A stretch of 64,000 nt of DNA from contig SRSI01000055.1 of NCBI GenBank assembly GCA_005656395.1, positions 62,001-126,000 of the forward strand. Direction: 5' to 3'. The stretch comes from Strongyloides papillosus (lineage: Eukaryota > Nematoda > Chromadorea > Rhabditida > Strongyloididae). The position numbers were made by a program, and so were the translations under genes. The notes under the pieces are model-generated. The model saw only the letters and a program-made list of their open reading frames with translations. It was not told where the DNA came from and ran no database searches. Positions within the stretch are counted from its first letter, which is position 1. Each line of letters opens with the position of its first letter. Below, piece by piece: positions 1 through 11,456 of the stretch.

Positions 1-3000
1 GTAAAATAAATTAAGATGACGACTAGAATAAAATACCACATCTAATGAGTAAAAATTAATAATCAAAGAACGAAATTTGTGAATACTTATATCAATTTAA
101 AAAAAAAATGTCTGTAATGGAGCATAAAAAAATAAACATTGAAGTAATATACTTCTTAATGTATAGTAAATTATAACAAAAAAAATTAAGTTGTTAGATG
201 TTTCATTAGATATTAAAAGTTTGTTTCTATTCTAATGAAATGAATACTTTGAATGATAAATATATATATGCACCTAAAAAACAACTTAAAAATATATGCA
301 TATACTGACTTCTAGCACGTTTCATTTGGACTCCCTAGTTTGTGAAATTTTTTTCAATATTTTTACATTAATTTTAAATATTCTAGACATTTTTTAGACT
401 ATTAGCATTTCACATAAAAATAAAATTTCCTTATAATATAAAAGCTCTTAAAAAACATATAACAAAAAAATCACTCAGAGGAACACATTTTATTATAAAG
501 TACATTTTTTACATTTATGTAGAACTAATTATAAAACTATTCATTTAAAATTTTAAAAATTTTACAATTCTCGTATTCAAGTGAAATTTCATTATGATAT
601 AACCCTTTGACATTAACAGTTGTATTTGATACCATTAAATAAGCTTTAAATGGATATAGTTATTGAAAGTTAACAAAAGTGATTATCTTTATTTTGTTAA
701 ATTTTTTTCATAACACCCAGCATGAAATATGGTCCAATTTTTTCTCAAGAAATATGTATTAAAACTTACAAAATGGATGGTTGAACTTTTTAAAGAAATT
801 TGTTTAATGAAAATAATGAATATAAAGGTCATGAATATACCAAATTATTTTTTTTACAATACATAATGATAATGGTAAAAAAATTGAATGTCTTTTTAAA
901 TTATAACATTATATGATGTATTACTAGCAAATATATCACTAATTCTTTTTATTTTTTGTTCATTTTGATATATAGTTATTTAATTATGAAAATTAAATAT
1001 TTTAATTTATTTTTTTTTAAAAAGTGTTTAAGTTATACCAATTTCTCTTATTAAATATAAATTTCGGTCATAATCTTATCCTTTATACTCTAAATATATA
1101 TTTTAATATAATAACATCTCAATAAAATAAATTTAAAATAATTTTTGAATGGTAATGAACACTTATATGTATTTTATTGGTTTAATATTTTCTATTATTT
1201 TAAAATACAACAAATGATATATTGTTTATTCCCATTGTTAAAATATAATAGAAATACATTTTTTATATTATTTATTTTCTGCATATTCTGATATTCTTTA
1301 AAAAGTTTCAAATTTATTGAGTTTATAAGATTTATAAAAGAAATGGTTTGATTAAATTTTATAACTAAATTGAGTTGCTGTACCTTATTTTTCTCTTTCT
1401 ACTAATTTGTTAAAGTCTTTTTTAACATTTCCTAGTTTGAATAACTGTCAATGAATAAAATTGTATTTTATATACAAAATTATTACGATCCAAAAGCTTT
1501 GGAAAAACAAACATTTCAAATTGAAAAATCATGATATTCCTTATTAAACTTGTTTAGGAATTATCATAAAGTTATGCGTAATGTTATTAAAAAAGATATC
1601 TTTGTTAGTTATTAAAAAAAATATTTATTCTATCTTAAAAAAATAGATTAAAAAAATGATAAATTGTAAAAACATTATGGCCATCATTATCAGCAAATAG
1701 TTCAAAGAAGTGATAGTTTACAATATAGAAAAAAATACTTTCTATTTTTTTAATGTATATATCAACATATTGAAGGCAATTATATGATATATTATTTTAT
1801 CAAAATAACTTTCACGTCAGTGTAGTTGTACTTTTATTTTCATTTTACTCCACACTTTTACTTTCATTTTAATAATATAAATTTCGATGAAGATAAGATG
1901 TTATTTATAGCTCAGTCCTTATTTAGTTATTAAATATTTTTATTTAACTAATTCAGTTACCTTTTATAGAGTTATTAGCATTAAATAAATTTTAGTAAAT
2001 AAAATAAATTCAATGTTGCATAAATAAAAAAAATGTTAAACCTTTTAAACATTACTTATACTTTAAAGAATACTAAATCTATTTTTAACACATAAATGAT
2101 CATTACATTCAAACTCAATATTTCAGCAGAAAATTTAGTACATAAGTTTTGTGTTCAATTACAAATAATATTACTTTCATAAATGCTTACTTTAAAGATT
2201 ATTATCTTTTTCAATTTTTTATAACACATTGAACATATGTACTTTTTCGATTTATAATAAAAAGAAATAAGATTTGAAGCAAGTGAAAACACCTCAAATT
2301 ACAATAGTACTCTTTTCATACTTCTAATACAATCTCATATTAATATTTTATTGAAATGAAATGTTTTATTTTAATAAACTTTCTTCTCAAATATCTAAAA
2401 ACAAATTTTTTATTTTTCTTGGTAATTGCTAGTGCCACAGATTTAGTTTAAAAAATTATTTTTCCGGTTTAAAATATATTACTTTATTTTTTTTATATCT
2501 TAGAAACAAAGTGATATATGTCATTGGCGATAAAATCATATTCAATGAGTTTTATTATAAATACATGTAGTTCTCTATATTTATTCGATAAAACTTATTT
2601 TTAGCTTCATAAATCACTGGGACAGTAAATACTTATTATTATGAAAATAAAGCAATAAATCTACTATTAAAATTCGGTCAAAAAGGTTTTTAATTCTCTT
2701 AATACTCATTAAACAATCTTTACATGAAAATAAACTTTTATTTGTTTTCCATTATCAAAAACATTATTATCATCTTTGACACAGATATCATTTATTTATA
2801 ATATTATTCAAAGATTATTTGATTAAAATATTCAACGTGAAATAAGTTAAGCTTTTTAAACATAAATGCATTGAAAATGATCCTATAAAAATTAAAAAAA
2901 TTAATACTTTTGATAAAATGATACGTTGATATAAATGAATTATAATGTTTAATCTTTAATAACTTTGATTTTTAAAGTAAATTGCATTATTATTTCTTTT

Positions 3001-3900
3001 TTATTTTTTTAATAAAGGTTTGAAAAAATTTTTCAAATATCAGATTCTCTTATAATTATAATCTAAAGTATAATATGTATTTTAACTTTTAAACAGTTGT
3101 TTAAAAATCGTTTTTTTTAAATTCTAAAATTTTTTTATTATGAAAAATTGTACATAGAAAAAAGAGATTAACATTTGTCATAACATATGGGAAAATTTTT
3201 GATGAATCAAAAATGACTTTATTTACATTTAAAAGTACAGTTTAAAAATTAAAAAATTTATGCTATGCCCACAGAAAATAATGTGTCATGTTACATAAAA
3301 AAATATGTATTAAGATTTTTAGTTAATACAGTAAAGCATATATGAAAAAAGAACAGTTGTAGAAATAAAAGAGATTCTTAAGATTTTTAAAAAGCTTTTA
3401 AAATAAATCGGAAAAGAAAATACATAAAAGTTTATTAATACAACAAGATTTATAAAAAACAAATTATAATTATTAGAAAGTATTTAATTATTAAATGTAA
3501 ATTTTGAAACTGCCTTGAGTTACCACCGAAAATATCCTTGAAGGTATTAAGTGAGATTCTCATTTATAAAGTTTATTGCTATATTCAAAATCAAATACTT
3601 ACTTAAACTTGAACTAAATGTTAAAACTAATATTAATATTAAAGAAAAATATTAAACTAATTGTTATAGTATTATATATTTGTTATAGCAATAAAAATAA
3701 AAAAGTTTCGATTAATTATTTAAAGTTTTATTTAATTTATTAGTAAAATAGATTTATAAATATATGTTAATGGCTATTCTCCATAATAACAGCATGTAAC
3801 CAGATTAATTTAAGTAATACTTTTGAGATATACACATATACGTACAGAAAAAATTCTTCAAAAAATTATCTATACAGAATTCAATATATACAAATTTGAT
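1..3900. other. AT-rich region with no visible gene
   Basis: I see no open frame with codon structure, no splice-site chain and no recognisable RNA gene. The sequence is dominated by A and T runs. It lies downstream of the minus-strand glycosyltransferase gene that ends at 3901, so part of it may be that gene's 3' flank. Nothing else can be supported. Confidence 0.6.
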
Positions 3901-6205
3901 TCATATAATCAACCAACTATTTTTGGCGATAATCCAATCTTCTCTACTCCAATGACGAAGTGGAACTACCCAATCACTGTAAATCTTATTACTTTTACCT
4001 TTAATTGAAATATTCTGATAACCAACTTGATAAGCAAAATGTTGCTTACTATCTATATCTATAACATATTCTTTCGTATTGTCTAAATCACTTGAAAACG
4101 TGTTATATGCTATGAGAGACATCTCAGTTATATTAAACATATCTCGTTTATTTAATTTTAATAATCTCTTTTTATTATTAAAATCATCCATACTAGTAAT
4201 GGTTTTAGAGTAAATTTGAAAACGAAAACCCGATGCATCAGGGTACAATTCTGATGCCTGTGATAGAAAATCATTTACATTATCAACGTCAAGTTCATGT
4301 AATAATTGAGGCTGAATCACAAATTTGACTTTATTTTTACTCCTGTAAATACAATCTAATTCAGCAAGGCGTTGAAAATGATAGTTAGTTTGGAAGTTAG
4401 GGTTTGGATATTTTGATTTCACTGGATTAAATGGCAAATTACTCCATGGAACAGTTTCAATATTTAAGTCATTTTTCATATCATTTATAAAATCATTTAT
4501 TTCCTTTGTCCATGAATGGTAGTAAATAATAAATAAAGATGCTCCTTGAGATTTCCAATATTTAAAAAAATGGATAATTTTTCCTAAATTTGGGAAATTA
4601 AAAAGGATAGGTGAGCATACACTGAAACCTTCAATGTTGTTATCTTTTGGTATTAAAACAAAATTTCTACGATTAATTTTATCAGACATATGTTGTGAAA
4701 AGATATTTTCTGATGAGTGAGATTCTAACATTTTACCTTGGTATGAACTATAACTAAATTTAAATTGATCTTCAAATCGGTATCCTTCTAATCTTTGTAC
4801 ACCATCAAAGGGAAATTTCCTTTTAGATTTACTAGACATTGTAAAAAGAATAACTTTTGTTTCATCTTTTTCATTTTCAAAAACTGACGAAATATATATA
4901 TTATTGTCAATTATAGGAGTATGTTTATATGGCAAACTTTTAGAATAAACTGAATATCTATATTCTTTCTCTACACGACGTTGAACAGCTGATAATTTTG
5001 AATAAACTGATGAAGTATCAACTAGAAAACCTTTTTTAATCTCCCATTGTTTTGTAAAATCTGGAGAACCACACTTTTTTAAATCAAATCGCAAAATTGT
5101 TAATGGATTATCCCACCGTCCAAATGGAACATCTCTCCCCATATTACTGTGTTTCAGTCCATGAACGAAAAAATCTTTTGGACAAATTTTACTACCGGTA
5201 TCCCAAATATCTCTTACAAATGATCTAAATGGCACTCTTCTTAAAATTTTAATACTACCATTTCCAAATGTAAGGTCATCATCATCATTTTCTACCATCG
5301 AGTTTCTATATAATATAGAAGTAACACAAATAGTATAACTTCTGAACATTGGCCATTTTTGTATGTGTTCATATAAATCATAACAACGATTAAATTCTTC
5401 TGCAGTGCTATTTACTCCAAATTTATATAAAAATAACTGCATTACCGCGCCATTATCAGATCCATGAAAATTGGATGGTATCCGATAGAAAAATTCAGCC
5501 CATTCATATAAAAATTTCCTCCCTTCATCACTGTTTCTTACGATATATGGAGATGCTGCAATTTCATGTGTAAACAATCTCTGTGTCATTATTATATGTT
5601 CATTTTTTCTTTTTGGTAAATAACTTTCGAGAAAATTATATGGATTAATCACTCCAATATCTCCATCCAAAACAACTCCAAAGTCTATACTTCCCTTATG
5701 ATCTTTTAAATACTTCCCAACAGCACAATGTCTGGCGAAAAAAAAATCTTCCTGTGGACATAAAAGAGATAAATTTTTAGTTTCCTCAAAATCTATAATT
5801 TTAAAAGTATAATTGAGACCAATTGCATAGCATTCCAATGATGTTAATGCTAGTTTATAATTATCCATATGCTTTTTGTTCTCAACTACAATTATTATGG
5901 CAATTTTAGGTTTATTGTTGAGTTTTTTATTCATTTGTATTCCCTTAAAAAATTAGAAGATAAATATTTTTTCTAAACATTGTTCTTACTTTGTCTAAAT
6001 ATGCTAAATATCCTTCATCAATTGTGTTATTGGTAATTGATAGATAGGCAAATATAATAGCCCCACCTACGAGGAAAGATAGAATAAAAGTTAGAGGATT
6101 TATTCGACTTTTCCTGAGTAAAATAGCCATCATTCCTAAAAATGGAATTTTAAAATCAATGGTAAAAATTGTGCGATTTAAAAAATTAACAAATAAACCA
6201 GGCAT
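3901..6205 (-). CDS. DUF273 + GT92-like fusion glycosyltransferase
   Basis: Two exons, 6205-5990 and 5943-3901, joined by a 46-bp phase-0 GT-AG intron (5989-5944), give about 752 residues. Exon 1 encodes a short cytosolic tail and one membrane span (about residues 35-57), a type II signal anchor as in Golgi glycosyltransferases. Residues about 80-280 match the nematode DUF273 family, which has a GT-A-like fold: a DxD-like motif DGD (about 165-167) within VVLDGDIGVINP, and a later HGSDNGA-type motif. Residues about 505-700 resemble GT92 (formerly DUF23): a CSP core, an ETVPW strand and a FQRLAELDC helix. The GT92 metal-binding acidic motif that should follow KVKFV is replaced by QPQLLHEL, so this half is probably inactive as a transferase. 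Substrate unknown. The start could also be one of the internal methionines before the span. It is divergent from the galactosyltransferase at 6746. Confidence 0.8.
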
Positions 6206-6745
6206 GTATATGCGGGATTGAAGATTGAGGTGATATCAAAAATCAGAAACTCAAAGTACTACAAATACTTTAATTTTAAAATAGTTTAAAAAAACAAAAA
6301 AAAATAATATTAAGAATTCTATTTTAATTGTAATGGACATATCAAAATAATCATACCATTTAATTATCATTAAGCAATAAACATATACAATGTAAAGAAA
6401 AATTTATATATAAAACTAATTTCCTCCATATTTGTATTTGATATAACATAAAAAAAATAAATTTGTCTTTCTATTTCAAACTACAACATACAAAAACTGA
6501 TATTTCAATAATGTATGTTAATGTATTTATTAAAAATTTCTCTTTACGTCACTTTTTATGATTATAATTTTAAAAATGTGTTAAATCCTTTTAAAATAAC
6601 AATAAATACACTTGATCCGAAGCGAATTACATTAACGCAAGATTAAAATTTTTAAATTTAATAGCATAGGATTATAAAATTGAAATTTTTATTTAATTTT
6701 CCGTCAGAAATCAAACAGGGAAAGTTTCATGGTTGAAATTAAGAA
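6206..6745. promoter_or_regulatory. shared divergent intergenic region
   Basis: This 540-bp stretch separates the start codons of two divergently transcribed glycosyltransferase genes and must hold both 5' regions. No TATA box or other defined element stands out in it. Confidence 0.4.
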
Positions 6746-9270
6746 ATGACCTTTTTTATGCGATCACTTATTCTTATAACTCTAAAACTATTATTTTTTA
6801 TTACATATCTTCTGATATTCACGCAGAGAAATTACACGGAAAATGACATTATGTATGAGGAAGATGGAAATTTTGATGACAATCAAACAGGTATGTTTCT
6901 TATTTTTATGACGATAGTAATCAAAAATACTGTAGACTTTACGGAGATAGCAAATGAGTTAAAAAACGATGTCTCTATTTTTTGTTTGATTCATACAAGT
7001 CCTAAATATAAGGAAAGTAGGGCTATTCACCTAAAAAATACTTGGTTAAAAAGATGTAACGATTATTTGTTTGTTTCTACTGAGAATGACCAAACACTAC
7101 CTTCAATTAAAGGGTTTCGGAGAGATGGGTATCAGTTTTCTAATGCACGTATGAGAAAGGGTTTAACATATGTCTATGAGAAATTTGGTGATAAATATGA
7201 TTGGATCTTTAAGGCTGATGATGATACCTATGCAATTATGGAGAATATTAGAATGTTTGTTATTAATAGGGATCCAAGCGAAGGTCACTACTATGGATTT
7301 AAATTAAAAATAAAAGATTACTATGGTCATAAAATCAAATATATGAGTGGTGGGGGATATTTAATTAGCAAAGGAGCTCTCAAAAAACTAGTTACTGTGG
7401 CATTTAAAAATCCAAAGATATGTTCACCAACACCAAATATTCCAGATGATGTACAGATTGGGAGATGTTTCAGCAATATCAACATAACAGCAATGGATTC
7501 AAGAGACATCTATGATAGGCATGTATTTTTACCATCAAGTTTTAGTGAATTTGGTTCATTAATTGAAAGTACTCATTGGAATGGTTTTCAAAAAAGGAGT
7601 TTTTATGACCTACCGAAAGGAATGTCAGCCTTGGGAAATTTTCCAATGTCTTTTCATTATGCAATAGGTAATTTTGATATTCTAATGATATGCACTTTAA
7701 ACAATTTTCTAATAATAAGAGGTGTCTTCCTGTTGATAAAAGGAAAATGATGGTAATTATAGTTACTAACAATGGTGAAATTGTAGTTTTTCGAATTTAT
7801 ATTTTTTTAGAATGTAGATTATGATATTTGAAATTAAAAGATAGTTTAGATTTATCAACCCGAGATTTGGATTATAATTTAGGGAGTAAAAAATGTAAAT
7901 GGTTTTATTTTGTCTTTTTTTATTTCAATATTTTGAACATTTAACCAATTTAGAAGTTACAATTTATTAGAAAAATGATTTAATATAGTACTAAGAATAT
8001 GAGGATAATTCTACCATCCATTATATTGCAAAAAATCTTAGTCTTTTTCAAAAGTAGAACCAATAAATCTATAAATATTCTTAAAACTTAGCACATAGAA
8101 TTCAATGGTAGAAAATTTCATCGTTGATGAGTTAATAGATAGTCATCTAAATTTGGTTGTACATAGGTATTGTTAGTCTTGTCTCTATTATTTCTTATCA
8201 TTTTATTACTTTACTACCCGGTTAAATGACGGAAAATTTGTCTAGGGTTAGTAATCAATTTTTTATATACAATAGTATAATTTAAATGTACTTTAGTTTC
8301 ATTGAATTAAGAAAAGTATTGTTATCTATTGTGAATTAATAATAAATACTTCTTACGGACTTGTGATAAATATAGATTCCTTAGTGTGCTCCGAAAGCTT
8401 AAAAAGAATATTTCAAACAAATTTTTAGTAAAATAAGTTTTTAGACATATTTTTTATATTATTGGTAAAGCAATATAATATAACTTTTATGATACTACTT
8501 GTTTGATATATTTTATGATGTGAAAATGTCTATATTTCCTACTTATTAAAATGTTTTACAATATGAATTTATTAAAAGTCACATGTGAATAAAAGTATTT
8601 CACAAATTAAGGTTTCTAAATGAAAAAATTTAAAAATTCCATGTAAATCTACATTGATACATAACTCGAGAAATCTTAAATAAAGAATTACACTTTTATC
8701 ATACAGTTTAAGCGATAATATGAATCACAATAACAACTATTCTTTTGTTAAATTTCATGATAAAAAAGTTTATATTATAGAATAGTATTTCATAAATTAT
8801 GATTTACCATATTAACATCTTTCAATTGTTAGTAACAAGATGTAAATATTTAATATGTACATGAATAATAATAAAGAGTTATGAAAGTTTAATTAAATAT
8901 AACTTTTGCATACTATTGCCTACGTTATATAGAATTTTGATTTAATACTTTAGCTATAATTTTTAGACTAACAATTTTCACTTTTAAATTTATGTATTCA
9001 GCTTTTCTATAACAAAAAGAATATAGTAAATATAATTAAATGATTATATTTATATAAAATGTACCTTTTGGTTTATACAAAAAAGTATTCTTTTTCTTGA
9101 TTGTTATTATAGGAGATATGCAATATGGGCTTGAATATTTACTTTACCATGCAGAAGTCGCCGGCCGTACATCGAGAATTATTCAAAAAACATCTTCAGG
9201 TAATGGACTAAATACAGAACATGCACTCAATATGATAAAAATGTACGGAAAATCAAACTTTAAATATTAA
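6746..9270 (+). CDS. beta-1,3-galactosyltransferase, core-1 (C1GALT1) type
   Basis: Three exons, 6746-6890, 6936-7667 and 9113-9270, give 344 residues. The first intron (45 bp, phase 1) is divisible by three and reads open. The second is 1,445 bp (phase 1), very long for this window. The last exon restores a family-like C-terminus: FHYAIG joins DMQYGLEYLLYHA, as in the T-synthase FHYV...LEYLxYH block. An N-terminal hydrophobic span is followed by a fringe/galactosyltransferase catalytic region with the metal-binding DDD motif in FKADDDTYA, a GGGYLIS motif and PDDVQIGRC. The family transfers galactose to O-linked GalNAc in the Golgi. The open frame continuing from 7668 to 7750 is intron read-through. 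A related fringe-like specificity is possible. Confidence 0.8.
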
Positions 9271-9458
9271 TTTATATAATAATTTATTCTGAAATTACAC
9301 TTCCTGATAAAATCACTGTCAGAAAAATCATAGTAACAATTTAAAAGAGGCCATTTTATGAGAAAAAATTTATATGACACAAATTGTTTTAGTCGTCGAA
9401 TTACAAAGGCAAATATATGTTAAAATATTATTAAAAAATTAATTTATATGTAATTATT

Positions 9459-10475
9459 CTACTTTTTAATTGTCCAATCTAACGGGCTTGTTAAATCAAT
9501 ATTGTTATCTTCTGCCACACCATTTATAATACTATAAATAAAATTATAATCAACAGGGTGTGCATACGATAAGGTATCAATGTAATCTAATAAAAGTTGC
9601 AATTTCATGTACCTGGAATGGTTGAATAATTTTGGCCATTCAACCCGAAGCATATTTTTTTTCAATAGAACATCTTCTAGTCTGTTTAATGTTCTCCATG
9701 GTAGGTGAGAAGAAGGTAAAAATTCAACGAACATGTATATCCACGCTTCCACATCATCCTTTTTTCCATTCTCCAGTCCTTTATGGGTCGCACGAGAAGC
9801 ATAACGAATAGTCCCTTTGAATTTACAAATCTCTCTTGGAGTCTTTATATCTCCCTTTCCATTAAGAATATATCTTGCTAGACCAAAATCTATCAGGTAT
9901 ACAATATTATTTTTACATTCTGTCCCAACAGAAAAATTGGTTGGCTTTATATCTCTATGGATGAAATTGAACTTATGTAAATCTTCAATACTTTCTAAAC
10001 ACTGAATACCAACATTAAATGATGTACTTTCGCTAAACTCCAAATTCCGGCATTTCCTTTTTAAATCAAATATATTAGGACCCAGCAAATCCATTACAAT
10101 CAAATAATAATCCTTCTTCTTACACCTGTCGTACATTTTTACAAAATGAGATCTTTCTCGATCAATTGAAGATACTTTCTTTAAAATTGAAACTTCTACT
10201 TTCAATTTGGGACTTGTTCTCTCTTTTGATACTCGTTCAATTTTCATTGCATACTTCTGCTGATCTTTTTTTGATGTTACAAGATAAACGAGCCCATATC
10301 CACCTTCTCCCAATAATTTATCAATTGTATATGTTCCACGTTTAGTTTTGATGGTTTTATTCTAAAAAATATAATTTTAGAATAATATTAAGAAAAATTC
10401 ACTATATAAACGTACAATCTTTAAGTCTTCACGAAAATTACCATTACAGGTCGTTGAACTTACAGACAGATTCAT
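9459..10475 (-). CDS. casein kinase 1-like protein kinase
   Basis: Exons 10475-10416 and 10361-9459, with a 54-bp phase-0 intron, give 320 residues, little more than a kinase domain. Visible motifs are the glycine loop GEGGYGLVY, the ATP-binding lysine in YAMKIE, the catalytic loop HRDIKPTNF, DFGLARY, and the CK1-type GTIRYAS in place of APE, followed by DDVEAWIYM. All core catalytic residues are present, so it should be an active Ser/Thr kinase. The CK1 consensus HRDIKPDNF carries T in place of D here. Such short CK1/TTBK-like kinases are strongly expanded in nematodes, where many are germline or sperm expressed; that use is inference here. It ends tail-to-tail with the galactosyltransferase gene, 188 bp away. 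Confidence 0.88.
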
Positions 10476-10612
10476 TTTTATTATGCGACATTAATGAAAT
10501 ATTTAAAAATGTTTAATTCAACTGATAAAAATGACTTGTACCAGTGAAATTTGAATAAAAATATACTATTATTTAATAAAGCCTAATTACATAATCATAT
10601 TCCAATTGTTTA

Positions 10613-10852
10613 ATGGCCACTGAAGAGGAATTAAACTTCGTTCTGGAGTTGGAAAAAACTTTCCTTGAACATACTTTTTATGAAGAAAGGGATAGTGGTA
10701 ATGATATTTTATCAAAGAAATTCCCTGATATGTTAGGTATGTCTTTACAAATTTCGGAGAAGCTAAAAATGGGACTCCTAGCTATCACATTTTCTATATT
10801 TGCATGGATCTATGCTTTTGTTAAATTTAGAAACAGAAATATCTATACTTAA
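10613..10852 (+). CDS. small single-pass membrane protein, unknown
   Basis: A 79-residue frame begins with MATEEELNFVLELEK. It has an acidic N-terminal half, one hydrophobic span at about residues 52-70 (LLAITFSIFAWIYAFV), and a short basic tail. The layout suggests a tail-anchored or type III small membrane protein. AATAAA-like signals follow near 10927. I do not recognise a family. It lies head-to-head with the CK1-like gene, 137 bp from its start. Confidence 0.5.
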   Translation: MATEEELNFVLELEKTFLEHTFYEERDSGNDILSKKFPDMLGMSLQISEKLKMGLLAITFSIFAWIYAFVKFRNRNIYT

Positions 10853-11456
10853 TTTACCAATGTTTTGGATTTCTTTACTGAAATGTCAATTGTACTATTT
10901 CAAAATACCAAAGCATCTTTGTAAAATAAAATGTTATACTCTTTATTGTTTATCTTTAGTATTTTGATTTCTAACAATAAAATGTCCACAAAATAAAAAC
11001 ACCATAAAACATCTATCATCACAAACTGTCAAAAGACAGGTAATTTGATTCATGCAAAACAAAAAGTATCTGTAGTACAACGTGGTAAACAAGCAATGAA
11101 ACAAAGTGAAATTTAGAAATATAACTGTTGACTCACATAAAACACCACAAGTGTATGTTAGACTTGAAATACCAAACTCTCATGACAAAACAATCAAAAA
11201 CAATACTAGACTGCTGACAAATTTACTAAACAAAGTCAGTACACATACATCTTGTGGTAGGAAAATTTAAATTTCAAAATTTGTAATTATAAACTGTAAT
11301 ATAACGAAAACCTTTGGAGAGACGTTTTTTATTGTTGTGCTTTTTAGTTTGCCGCAAAAATAATTACTTATAAGATCTTACCTATAATAATCATTTACTC
11401 TCATATTTTCTTATTTCTGTGACTTTAGTTGCCAGATTTCTACTTCTAAATAACCT
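10853..11456. other. intergenic, 5' region of anillin gene
   Basis: No gene is seen. A pyrimidine-rich TTTAG at about 11424-11428, 28 bp before the anillin ATG, could be a cis- or trans-splice acceptor. Confidence 0.4.

Noticed and set aside
3823..4008. plus-strand ORF of 61 codons
   Set aside because: It overlaps the 3' end of the DUF273 gene on the opposite strand, and its composition is that of an antisense shadow.
7668..7750. C-terminal extension of the galactosyltransferase frame
   Set aside because: The frame runs past a good GTAATT donor into hydrophobic intron-like sequence. The distant exon at 9113 restores a conserved family C-terminus in phase.
7542..7772. minus-strand ORF of 76 codons
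   Set aside because: Antisense to the galactosyltransferase catalytic exon, with no independent support.
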